Origin: Chrysomallon squamiferum
Lineage: Eukaryota > Mollusca > Gastropoda > Neomphalida > Peltospiridae
Reading direction: 5' to 3'
Assembly: GCA_012295275.1 (NCBI GenBank)
Contig: CM022673.1
Coordinates: 1,615,605-1,679,604, forward strand
Length of the DNA: 64,000 nucleotides
The position numbers were made by a program, and so were the translations under genes. Shown one piece after another: positions 15,663-26,671 of this stretch. Below the pieces are notes generated by a model, which worked only from the letters and a program-made list of their open reading frames with translations, was not told the DNA's origin and did no database searches. Position 1 is the stretch's first letter. Every line of letters starts with the position of its first letter.

Positions 15663-18600
15663 TGGATGAATTAACTTTTTTAATAATTAGTATGGCCTTT
15701 TATTTTCTCCAAATGAAATAATTATCATCACAAAAAAAATGTTCTGTTAATTTTATTAAATTTATAACTATTTTAAAACAATAACATATTTGTAACAAAG
15801 ATTTGAATATAAGTTTTTATAATTTAACTGAATCATAAAATTGTATTTTTTAAAAAGCTTTAGTGTTAAAATTATATGAGTGAAAGATATTTGGTTTTGA
15901 AATGAATAAGTATGTCTCCAGTATGTTTTTAAAACAATGTCTTTATTACACATAAAAAGAATTAAAAAATGACTAGAAAAACATTTAAAATAAAAATATA
16001 AATGATACATACTCTGAAAGCCAAACAAGGCAAATCCATTCTATCAACAGGAGGCCTACAACAAACATTTTGTTGGATTACAGTAAGAATAAAGATCTTT
16101 CAAAAATAAACAATATTTATGGTTTAAATATTTGATTTGAAAATTTTAACTTTGTTTTTATTAAGAACTCAGTGACTGGATGTAATATTTCTATCAGAAA
16201 GTAGCAGAATATTAATTTCATTAATAAACAAAAAATTCAAAATCTGCCTCCACTGTTCCATCTTAAATGATGAGATGTTGATTTTTTTCCTTCTTTGTTT
16301 TTGCTTCTTATTCATATCTGGGTAAAATGTGACAGCATGGGAAAGAAAACAAAATGGCAACCTTCTGGTTACTCTGTCCTTTAGTATCATTTTGAACTTT
16401 TTCTTTTAGCTTTATTAAAAAGTTGGTCTTTAACAACTAAATAATCAGCTTTTAGCTCCATCATTTTTAATCTTTAACCTCTCTATTGAGAGAATCTTTA
16501 AAACTTACCATTTATCAAATGAACTGCTTAAAACTTCTGCATCATGTTTTGTCAGTTCAACAAAAATCTCTATCAGATACTGAGCAGTTGATTCTGACTG
16601 CTTTAAAGAAAAAGTCTCCAAAAGTACAACAAGATCCTGTGTGACAAAGAATTAAAATATTATTGAAAAAAAAAAAAAAAAATGTAAACATCAGGATAGC
16701 AATTAAAGTTAATATTTGAAATCATAAGGTAAATTTAAGGCATATGCTGAAGTCTAGATGATTAGTTCAGGAGAGTCTTAGTTTGTTAGTAAAAAAAAAT
16801 GAAATTGGTTTATAACCACAGAGAAGACAGGTTTTGAAGAATTAGTTACTGAAAGAGAAGATAACTGTCACATTACTTAATTTATTTTCAAATGAAATGC
16901 TACAGATCTTAACTTCATTTTTATTATTAAAATTATTTATTAACATAACAGACAGGTTGTTTCCCAGATCACAGTACCTGTAGAAGATTTTTCACTGCAG
17001 TGCGCAGTCGAGACAGTTCTTGTGGACTCAACTCAACATCTTCTTCTTCAGAGTCGTCAGGAAATTCACTGATTTCAAGATCCTTCATACAAAACAACTA
17101 TGATTACTCTATAGTATAAGTATTATTAGGTTATGGCTATTTTTTGTTTAACTTCAAAAATCAAGTACTATATCAGATACAAATTAAAATATTCTGGGTG
17201 TGTATGTGTATGTGTGAGAGCAAGGGAAAGAGAGATAGTGACAGAGACAGACAGGATAAAAGAAACAGAAAATGGAAGGGATGGATGTAACAAAACTGAA
17301 AAACAGAGGAATGAAAAAAAGAGCAAATAGCAAGAAGGTAGAAAATGAATGTGTGTAAACATTATCCAGTGTCTTAAAATACTGCATTTCTTAACAAAAA
17401 TCTGTATACTTACAACAGTATCACAACACTTTTTTTATCACATGAATAAAAAATTAAACAAGACAAATACAAATTTTGAAGTTCCTACCTGGTTATCAGT
17501 TTGGGTTTCTCCTAGTTTACTTTTCTTTCTTCCTTTCTTTTTCTGACCCTGACTGCTGGAAATTGAGTTCCGTTTCCGTTTACAGTTTCCTATAAAGTGT
17601 AAAAACAAAAAAACATTATCTAAAAATTATTTTAAATCCATTATTAAAAAATTAAATTGGCTTCCATTTTTATGTTATACCTTCATACATACACACATAT
17701 ATAATGAATTTATAATAAAATCATATTTTTAATTGATGAAATTCTGTAACCGCGATGATTAAAAACAGGTGGCTAAGATTAAAGTCAAAAATTAAATTGC
17801 ATGACTGAATTTATCTGTAGTTTTTTCAAAATATAATTAAAGAAAGATGATAAATAAGTATTAATTAGATATTTAATTTTAAAATAACAACAGTTACCTA
17901 GTTTAGTCCACATCTTGAGAAGATCGACTGCTTTAAGAAACAGTTCTGGATTATAAATTCTGAAAGCACTGCTACCTATTAAAAAGAAATATAATAAATA
18001 ATAATAGTAAAGTTTCATTTATTTCTGTTGGCTTCATCTAGTTAATTAAAATGTATTCTAAAATAGGGAGTTCAATATTTAGAAATTCAGTTTTATTATT
18101 TGTATTGTATTGTATTGCAAAAATAATTAACGTCCATTAAATAATATTTTAATTTGCTTCATGAATAATGAAAATTATGGGAAAAACAAACGAGATAAAT
18201 TTAAGATTTTAAGGTTACAGTAGGTTCAAATCCATCCATTACGACTTTTGGTACAACTGATAAACAAATTTAAACAAACCGGGCACAGAGACAAGTATGA
18301 AATACACAGAGGCTGATAAAAGAGCAGCTTCCTTTTGTACAAATGTTGAAGCAATCTGAAAAAAAAAATTAATAATAATAACATACTAATAATGATAAAT
18401 TTAAAATATATCTTTCTACAGACACACATTATTTTATATAAAATAAATATAAAATTGTGATACTGAATTTGAACAGGAAGAATCTGCATATGTGTTCATC
18501 AAAAAGAATAAATGTCATCATAATAATAAATTTCAAAGAAAAGTTATTTTAAAAAATTAAGTAACTTTTGTTTTCATTAAAAAATTAAGTTCATGAAACA

Positions 18601-20291
18601 TAGTTTGAGAAGAAATGAAAAACAGAACAAATAAGATTGATGGAAAATCATTACCTTTCCTCCATTTTCTATGAAGAATGCTAACAAAGCAATAAATTTT
18701 TTGTAAGAAATATCATTTTCCACCATAACAGTCCATAAACCTGGAAAAACAAAAGAAAGAAAAAAATAATTTTAAAAATTTTAAAATGAATATATAAATA
18801 AATTGGAATAGAAATCAGTGAACACAGAATACAGGATTAAATAAACTTCATTTCTATTGGTCAGAAAATCTACTAATAAAAATACTTGTTGGCAACATAA
18901 ATGAATCAGGCTGTTTATAATGATTAAAAATGTCTTTTTTCCCACCTTCTTTTTGGTTTTTATAAAGATTTACTCCAACATAATAAATTTCATGTAATGC
19001 AAATTACCTTGAATCAATGTAAAACTATTTCAGTTGATAAAATGAAATAAACACACACATACAACTTCATACACATATATAAATTAAATTGTCAGGATGA
19101 TAACCTGTGAAAATATTTGTCTCTTATACAGAATACAAATAATTATGGGTATAGGTTTAACTTTAAGTTTACTCAGTATCAATTATACCTTCTCCTGTGG
19201 TGACTGTTTCTTGGTGACGCCAAACCTTTAGTAACTCTTTACAAGCCTGAAGTTGAGAAACATAGCATCCTTCTCCTTCAACATCTTCAAGAGCAATGGG
19301 CAGTGACCCTAAATCAGCAAAATCACTTTCCCATGCAACTTTCACCCATTCTGAAACGAAAATTATTTATATTTTGTGAATGTACAAAAAAAAAAAAAAA
19401 AAAAAAATCCATGTATCTCCTGATTTATATAATAATAATGTTCTTTATTTTAATAACTAAATATATTCCAATTTCAGTTGACACTGATATATTATACAAT
19501 AAAAAAAATTGTATAAATTATATATTGGTTTTGTTGTGCATTATAATTATCACTGTCATTGGTCAAAAGTTTAAAAGAAAGAAAACAGCCTCTACACAAA
19601 TTAGCCTTTATGAGATTAGCTGAAGAAATTCTGATTTTAATAAGTATTATTTATTTTGTTCTGATTTTTTTTTTTGGGGGGGTTAAGCTTTACTGACCAG
19701 TGGTTGCTTTAGCTGACAGTTGTCTGTTTTATATACAAGGACAAATACAATATCAGTACATAAAATCAAATGAATTAAAATGTCAGACATGGGACAGGTG
19801 GTTTAATGAGCCATAAACCCTGTGCACAAATATAGATATGACAGCATAAAATAAATCCAACAGTCTAGATATTTTTAATAACAATTATTATGTCTAAATT
19901 AATGTTCTTTAAGTTTAACTGTTTTATTGTTATTGTAATCATGATGCATATTCGTAATTCATACGACATATGTATAAATAATAACAATTATTGAATAAAA
20001 GTGTAAATATAGATACATTTTTAAAATTTGTAATTAAGTTATTAAATGACATGTAATATTAATAATAATTTAGCCATATAATATATAATATATATTATTA
20101 ATTATATATAACTTTTGTTTGAATTTGTAATAAATTAATCTGGATTTTTACGATTGTATATCGTGTAACATTTCAATCTTTTTCTGACAAGTACTGAAGT
20201 ACAGTAAGCAGTAGAAAATAAAGCTACCATCTCTGAGATCACTGAGTGGAAACGATGCGAAAGTATTAATAGTTTCCTCTATCTCAGCCAT
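309..20291 (-). CDS. NCAPD3: Condensin-2 complex subunit D3, 3' end beyond the left edge
   Basis: HEAT-repeat subunit of condensin II, which compacts and individualises mitotic chromosomes. I followed 35 coding exons that join in frame for 1205 residues; vertebrate D3 is about 1500, so roughly 300 C-terminal residues lie off the left edge. Start ATG at 20291 ([11 protein letters not shown]). Residues ~156-189 are basic (KRKR, KKKGRKK; possible NLS), followed by an acidic DDSEEED stretch. The Cnd1-type HEAT core is near residues 965-1130 ([60 protein letters not shown]). Exons, 5' to 3': 20228-20291, 19189-19350, 18655-18740, 18280-18355, 17898-17975, 17489-17589, 16978-17082, 16509-16636, 16013-16055, 15572-15628, 15156-15274, 14530-14641, 13838-13924, 13372-13441, 13186-13270, 12105-12304, 11388-11477, 10858-10991, 10193-10308, 9152-9265, 8444-8518, 7774-7876, 7417-7516, 6880-6972, 6277-6353, 5614-5734, 4933-5067, 4260-4469, 3764-3893, 2533-2641, 1947-2031, 1406-1510, 943-1012, 713-797, 309-398. 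Residue matches to the family are from memory, not a search. Confidence 0.95.
1303..1334. repeat. T32 homopolymer
   Basis: A 32-base T run in the NCAPD3 intron just downstream (minus sense) of exon 1406-1510. Comparable A/T homopolymers lie at 15632-15660 and 34221-34250. Confidence 0.9.
3290..3535. other. Moderate-GC block in an NCAPD3 intron
   Basis: About 240 bp with few A/T runs, open on the plus strand for 74 codons, sitting in an otherwise very AT-rich intron. It is not an NCAPD3 exon, because flanking exons already join in frame. An inserted repeat is the simplest reading; no termini were recognised. Confidence 0.3.
9765..9861 (-). pseudogene. Decayed duplicate of an NCAPD3 exon inside its own intron
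   Basis: In the intron between exons 10193-10308 and 9152-9265, this stretch aligns base for base with exon 9152-9265. In one frame it reads [17 protein letters not shown] where the real exon reads [18 protein letters not shown] donor-like site (ATAATAG|GTAATG) is kept, but the copy has small indels, an early part that runs into stops, and a different end phase, so splicing it in would break the protein. The first third of the exon is unrecognisable. Confidence 0.8.
11053..11335. mobile_element. Tigger/pogo-like MITE relic in an NCAPD3 intron
   Basis: The left end follows TA and starts CAGGCTGAGGATCCCTTATCC; the interior has TTTTTGGACTGTTTTGCATATAC; and the right part, in inverted orientation, has TTCCGAAATCCAAAACAC followed by TTCTGGTCCCAAACATTTC. 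As remembered, these resemble the terminal and subterminal sequences of Tc/mariner Tigger elements and their MITEs. There is no coding capacity. The outermost right terminus is eroded. Confidence 0.6.
14690..14830. repeat. Possible dispersed repeat in an NCAPD3 intron
   Basis: A block of normal base composition (GTGCTGCCTTAAGG, then AAGGGCCCCAGCATG) inside an AT-rich intron, next to a (GT)n tract at about 14838-14865. It reads like an inserted interspersed repeat, but I cannot name a family. Confidence 0.3.
15750..15812. repeat. Dispersed repeat, copy in an NCAPD3 intron
   Basis: About 63 bp that match 21779-21842 at most positions, including the shared ACTATTTTAAAACA and CTTGTAACAAA.ATTTGAAT-type blocks. 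Same orientation in the window. Confidence 0.65.
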
Positions 20292-20465
20292 ATTTTTGTG
20301 TTCAATTTTACCGCCCAACTGAAACACTCCGCGTAAATAGACTGATCCTTTTCCCAAACCTATTAAAATGAATATCAATCTACGGAGTCAAATTAAGGTC
20401 ATTCCATGATTTTCATTGGTGGACAGGTGTCACACCTACCATTTGGACTACGAACATTGCTAGAA
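20292..20465. promoter_or_regulatory. Shared divergent promoter of NCAPD3 and GCAT
   Basis: Only 174 bp separate the NCAPD3 start codon (minus) from the GCAT start codon (plus), so both core promoters and both 5' UTRs must lie in or overlap this stretch. It is visibly less A/T-monotonous than the flanking introns. It holds an inverted CCAAT box (ATTGG, 20415-20419), a GC-rich ACCGCCC patch near 20310, and a 13-bp palindrome AGGTGTCACACCT at 20425-20437. No TATA box sits at a convincing distance from either start. That this DNA acts as a promoter is inferred from position; the motifs are only read by eye. Confidence 0.7.
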
Positions 20466-20744
20466 ATGGAATCAATGAGAAATGCATTTCGGTTGCTTGG
20501 ATATGGTATTAATTTTGAAGAAACCTATCAAATTTTCAATTATCACTGATAATAATTACATGTCAAACTTTCACTGTTAAAAAAATACAGAAAAATGAAA
20601 GCTATAGTGAGCAATATGTTGGCGACTGGTCATGGCTTTAGGCGTAACAGCAAGCACATTGCAGTGTGCTCTATATTCTTTATACTATTATTTTTCCACT
20701 ATTAAAAACAAACAACTAGAGAGAGAATTTAAAAATTATATATT

Positions 20745-20780
<36 letters not shown>

Positions 20781-20815
20781 AGTTGATAAATTGAATTAGT
20801 GACATTTTGAATTTA

Positions 20816-20871
<56 letters not shown>

Positions 20872-22194
20872 TTTTTAGTATTTCACTATTAAATTGATTG
20901 TTTTGTTGTCAGAAAATATAAAAAAGAAATAACTTTTTATTTATATTTAAACTTTATAAACACAAATTCTTTAAAGGAATATTAACTCAAAAAAAAAAAA
21001 AAAAAAAAAATACATTTATGTGTTACAGTACTGTTGATAGAATATTTCTTATTTTCAAATTTAAGTTTGATGTTTTTTTCAAATAATTTAACAGATGAAA
21101 AATTAATATAAAATTGCCCCAAAACCGTGTATGATAACATTAATATTTTAAAAACCTAATTAAAATACATTAATAATTTAGATTTTATAATGTTGTTAAT
21201 AGTTTTAAAGTTATAATTTTTTACTTTATTTTCAGGTTTGAAAAACAAGTCAGTTACGTTAAACAGTCGGGCGACCTCAGCTTCCTTTGCTGCTACTCGA
21301 GAGATTCTTGACAAAGAACTTCAGGACATCCGAGAGGCAGGAACATGGAAGGCAGAAAGAATAATCACCTCACCCCAGGGTTCGAACATCAGTGTGAAGG
21401 GACAAACAAAAAACATTCTCAACTTCTGTGCCAACAACTATCTTGGGTTATCAGTAAGTTTGTTTATTTTTAAAACTGTTTTTGACGTTTAAGTTATTTA
21501 AACATTTGTGTTGCATCTTTATGCTGCTTTGTAAAATAGTATTAGATCATAATCACGTTATTTATTGACGATTTTTTGCTTCATTTCAATACTTAAAAAC
21601 TAACTGTTAATATTTCTGATTAAAAAAAGGTACATTTTGTACAATCTGCAATGTCAACTGCAGAGTTAGATTTGTATCCATCAAAGTGATACTTGATTAA
21701 ATCAATCTTTAAATGTGTATTCATTATTATGAACATGTTTTTTTTTTTAAATAATCAAATGATATAATACAATTTTATGCTAATTTTATTAAATCTGGAA
21801 CTATTTTAAAACATAAACATACTTGTAACAAACATTTGAATCTAAATATTTATTGTTAGATGGACACTCTTTGAAAAAATATTGTCTGTGACAGAAAGTT
21901 TCTTTGTTAATAATTTTTAAAATGAATATGAAGAGGGAAGTATAAACACATCCAGACAAGAGAGGCACGTACACACAGAATTATGTAATTAATATATTTG
22001 TTTTCTAGAGTCACCCAGAAGTTGTGGAAGCTGGGAAGAAAGCTTTGGCAACTCATGGTGCTGGACTCAGTTCTGTACGATTCATTTGTGGAACTCAGGT
22101 ACATTGGATTTTTTAATGTTTTAAACTAATGGGCTGCAGCTCATTATATTTTAAATCAGTGATTCTTATCATGGGTGAAAGCACTCTTTGAGAT

Positions 22195-22260
<66 letters not shown>

Positions 22261-25200
22261 ATAAATAATTTAACTTCACTGCATGATTAAGTGTACTTCT
22301 TTGTTTGGTATAAAATAAAATTATTAGAAAAGGTGTCGTGAAAAAAAGGGTTAAGAACCAATGATTTATATAAAGCTAATAACATGAGTGATAGATTACA
22401 GAATCAATTCTTTCTGATGCATTCACCAAGTCATACTCCCATTTCAACCAACTGCTGTTAGACACAGATTACTATAAGTCAATTTTCTCATCATAAAAGT
22501 ATGCAAATAAGATTTCTTGCTGCTAACTCTAGTAAAAGTCATCCACACAGTCATATCACTGCAGTAGATCTTTTTCACATTCTCATTAACAGAGAAAAGT
22601 AGTTAAGCAAACAAACGTTAATTATAATCTATTAAGTAAAAAAAAAGTCTTCTTTCATAATAAGGATATTTATAAACAATTCAATTTCATTATTACTGTT
22701 AAAATTAAAAATAGGTTTAGCAGTAATTAAATACATTTTTACCTTTATTTTCCTCAGTAGATACACATACATATTATTTTTCAATCAGGATATTCATAAA
22801 GAACTGGAAGAAAAAATAGCCAAGTTTCATGGCCGAGAGGATGCAATATTGTATGCCAGCTGTTTTGATGCTAATGCAGGAATATTTGAAGTTCTTCTTT
22901 CACCAGAAGATGCAGCCATGTCTGATGAACTGAACCATGCATCCATCATTGATGGTCTTCGACTCTGCAAGGCCCAAAAGCACAGATATAAACACAGTGA
23001 CATGAATAGTAGGTTCTTTATAGTTTTACTTTATAGCATACAAGATAGATGTAAGTTTCTTTTTAGGATGTTAGTGTCAAATATTTGCATTTCTCATTTT
23101 AATTACATCAACGATGAATAAACATATTTGTAATTCTGAGATAAAATGTAATGTCCTTTTTTGGTAGTCAAGGTCATCAGTGTGAATGGCTTATACTTCA
23201 GATTTTAATTAATAATTATTAATTCATAAAGATATTTTGCTTAAGAAATGAGAGATTCATTTTGATCTGCATACTGTTTTTGAGAATTTGTATGTAGTAT
23301 GATAAGGAAATTTTATAATTATTACTTTTTTAAAATAGTTTATAAATATATACAGAAACATAAAAAGGTTTTGTAAATAAATAAAAAAATTAATGTGTTC
23401 AGTATTAATAATGATTGAAATTAGTGCAAAAATCAACATAATAAAATAACTGTTAAACTTGAATCTTCCTCTGCAAGTTTTCATTGTTCAGATTTGGAGA
23501 CAATACTCAGTGAAACACAGAATCTGAGACAAAGACTCATCATCACAGATGGTGTTTTCAGCATGGATGGCAACGTTGCTAAACTCAAGTAAGCTTCTTT
23601 TTGTTTGGAGTTAAGTGCATTAACTAATCATTGAGGCATGTACTACATTTCAGGTGGTTTTAAAAAGCGTCACTTATTGTTTTTTTTAAAAATATTATTC
23701 ACCACCTTGGTCACTGAAATAATTCTTATAAGAAAGACAATGAAAGATCAGAAAATATTGTTGAAGAAGCCTTCGCTTTGTTTTAAAAATACCAGATCTG
23801 CATTATTATTTTCAAAAAGTAAATATATACAGAAAATGTAATTTCTATATGTGTGTCTAATTATCATAGCTATTGCTATTATTATTATCGTTATCATCAT
23901 TGTTTTTACTTCCAGAGATATTTGTAAGCTGGCAGATAAATACAAAGCAATGGTGTTCATTGATGAATGCCATGCTACTGGTTTCTTTGGACAAACAGGC
24001 AGGTATGTCGTCCTTTTTAGAAAAAAATAAATACAAAAAATCTCTTTTTTGTTGAATTTAAAAAAAAAAAAAGAAGACTGAATCCTTTATTTTCTGTACG
24101 CAGATTTTAAGTCCCATGTTTAGCTCTCACTTTCCAAGGTGAAACTCTTTGAAGTACCTTGCTACTGTACATAAATAAAACTGTAAATCAGATGCATATC
24201 TTATAATTCAGTTTCTTAATTTTTTAATTATATTTTGTTATTGCAGCTGAAAGGTATTTGGCTTGCATCTATATTCATTACTTCATAATTTACAGGGGCA
24301 CAGAGGAACATCATGGGTTAGAAGGAAAAATAGACATAATTAACTCAACTTTGGGAAAAGCTCTGGGAGGAGCAGCAGGTACAGTTTTGTTTTACATTTA
24401 AAATAATCTCAACTTTTTTATTAGTTTTTTTTAAATAAATACTTGTGTGTTTAAATATCCTTAATGTAAAAAATCACCAATAATGTGACAGAGAAAATGA
24501 ATTAAATACATTGTAAAATTTGAAATTGTCTGAATTTTGCAATTATATCTTATATCTATAACTGTCAATCTGTCTATCTATTATATTATTATTATTGTTG
24601 TTGTTTTTTTTTTTGTTTTTTTTTAAATTATTAACATTCAAAGAATGTTCCAAAAATTATTGTAACTATGAAGTTTATATTTAAGATCTCATATTTGTTA
24701 ATATTTATATTAATTGTGGTTACTGTGTGAATGTAATATTTTTAAGTTTATTTATTGATTCACACATACATGTATGGTAAATACACTATGAGAAAAATAT
24801 ATCTAACAGCTGAGGTTACTAGAATATTTGGCTTAAATGTTCAGAATTATAAACATTTATATGTGCAATAAATAATATGAGATATAATTTCAAATTTTTC
24901 AAACTTCTAACAGGTGGATACACTGCAGGTCCCAAGCAGTTGATTGATCTTTTGCGTCAGAGGTCACGACCCTATTTGTTTTCCAACACACTTCCTCCTC
25001 CTGTTGTTGCATGTGCAAGCAAGGTAAATAATTATCATCAAATTGTGCCAGAACTTATAAAGATACTTAACGATAAATAACATTGATCTCACAAGAAAAT
25101 GTATTACCGTCAAACAGTCCAGATCATATTTGCAAGGTAACTATGGAATTAACACACTGAAATAATATTCAAAACATTTTTTTTTTTTTTAGTTTTGTTA

Positions 25201-26671
25201 ATTCAGGATATTGGAATAAAAACTAAACAAACAATACCATAAAAGGCTCATCTGAGGTGGAGCAGGAATGTTGGCATTAACCTCTTTGATGTTACAACTA
25301 ATCTTTTTCTCAGTCAAAAGAGTGGATGACAACCCACAGATTTGAAATTCATTCTTTGTTCATGCTGTGCAAAGTTGTGTGGTAAACAAAATCCATTGCT
25401 GGTAATATTATCTCAGAGCCTGACAATTATCTTATGACAGAATTGCAGGACTGACACTGAATAACCATTATGTAAAAAGGCGTAGAGATGTTATGAGATA
25501 AACATGTGGGTGTAAAAAGATATTTGCTTTTAAGTAATCTGTGTCATGATTTTTAATTAATATGTCAAGCATCTTTTCTTTGAGTCTGTAACCTACCTTG
25601 TTGTGTGCACTTGGCTGAGAACATGAGGATTAATTCAGGGACAGTTCGTACGTAATTAAAAGAATCTTTGACTTTTCTTATCCTAAAATTTGTTCTTGTA
25701 TTTTATTTCAGGCACTTGATTTAATCATGAGCAGTCCTGATTTACCAAAACGAGTCCTGACAAACACAAAAAGATTTAGAACTAGGATGGTAGATGCTGG
25801 TTTTACCATCTCAGTAAGTTTTTTCTCTTTTTTTTGACAATATAAATAATTAACATACTAATATGGGTACATTATTAACAGAAAGAAAAAATACATATAT
25901 AAATAATATTGATCAGTTTTTCTTTTATTTCCACAGGGAGACCCAGAACATCCAATTTGTCCAGTCATGCTTGGTGATGCTCGACTTGCTAACACATTTG
26001 CTGATGAAATGCTGGGTAAGATGGGAAATATTTTTAGTTTTTAAGTAAAATATGTTGAGATTTTAATTTATTGTATATAAGCTTGCAAAAATAATGGTAA
26101 GCAAACATGCATTTATTAAATTTTATTTTGAAGATAACAAATGTTCAATAAGAGAAAATATTTGTCTTTCAGAACGTGGAATTTATGTAATTGGGTTCAG
26201 CTTTCCAGTGGTTCCGAAAGGTAAATTTTAAACTGAATATTATAGAAATATGTGACACTCAGGCAATGTTACTAATTTTACTCCTGTCTAAATTACATTA
26301 TATTATTACATATTGATGATATTATAATAATGGATATATTTATTCGGGACATTAAAGGTCAGTCAGCATTCATATTAATTTTATGTATTCAAATATTAAC
26401 TTTAAGGAAAAAAAGGATTTCTCTAGTTTTATATCAAAATAAAAGTGTACGATTCTTTTTAATTTTTAAATAGACCATTCATCTGTAAATAATTTTATTA
26501 GCAGTAAAATCAGTTTATATTTATATTAGAGTACTGATAAAGTTTCTCCTTTCTGTTGCAGGCAAGGCAAGGATAAGAGTTCAGATTTCAGCATCCCATT
26601 CTGACAAGGACATTGATCGAGCAGTTGATGCTTTCATTGAGATAGGAAGAAAACTCAAAGTTGTATCCTAA
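20466..26671 (+). CDS. GCAT: Glycine C-acetyltransferase (2-amino-3-ketobutyrate CoA ligase), mitochondrial
   Basis: PLP enzyme of the alpha-oxoamine synthase family; with threonine dehydrogenase it converts 2-amino-3-ketobutyrate and CoA to glycine and acetyl-CoA in mitochondria. Twelve exons join in frame to 427 residues (human about 419): 20466-20505, 21236-21453, 22009-22098, 22789-23008, 23492-23588, 23916-24002, 24296-24378, 24914-25023, 25712-25813, 25937-26015, 26173-26220, 26562-26671. The first exon encodes [14 protein letters not shown], basic and acid-poor after its first residues, as expected for a targeting peptide; an in-frame ATG three codons later could also serve. Landmarks: [26 protein letters not shown], the cofactor-ring aspartate in DECHATG (about residue 238), and the PLP lysine in [10 protein letters not shown] (about 272). 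All catalytic motifs look intact. Divergent from NCAPD3. Confidence 0.97.
20752..20876. repeat. Poly-A and poly-T tracts facing each other in GCAT intron 1
   Basis: A27 (20752-20778) is followed 41 bases later by a 57-base T tract interrupted by one C (20820-20876). Together they form an inverted repeat able to make a hairpin in RNA or DNA. Confidence 0.9.
21779..21842. repeat. Dispersed repeat, copy in a GCAT intron
   Basis: Partner of the 15750-15812 repeat, in GCAT intron 2. The two copies sit in introns of two different genes 6 kb apart, so an interspersed element is more likely than a local duplication. Confidence 0.65.
22195..22256. repeat. (TC)n(TG)n compound microsatellite in GCAT intron 3
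   Basis: A TC dinucleotide run passes directly into a TG run of about 40 bp, a common compound microsatellite form. Confidence 0.9.
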
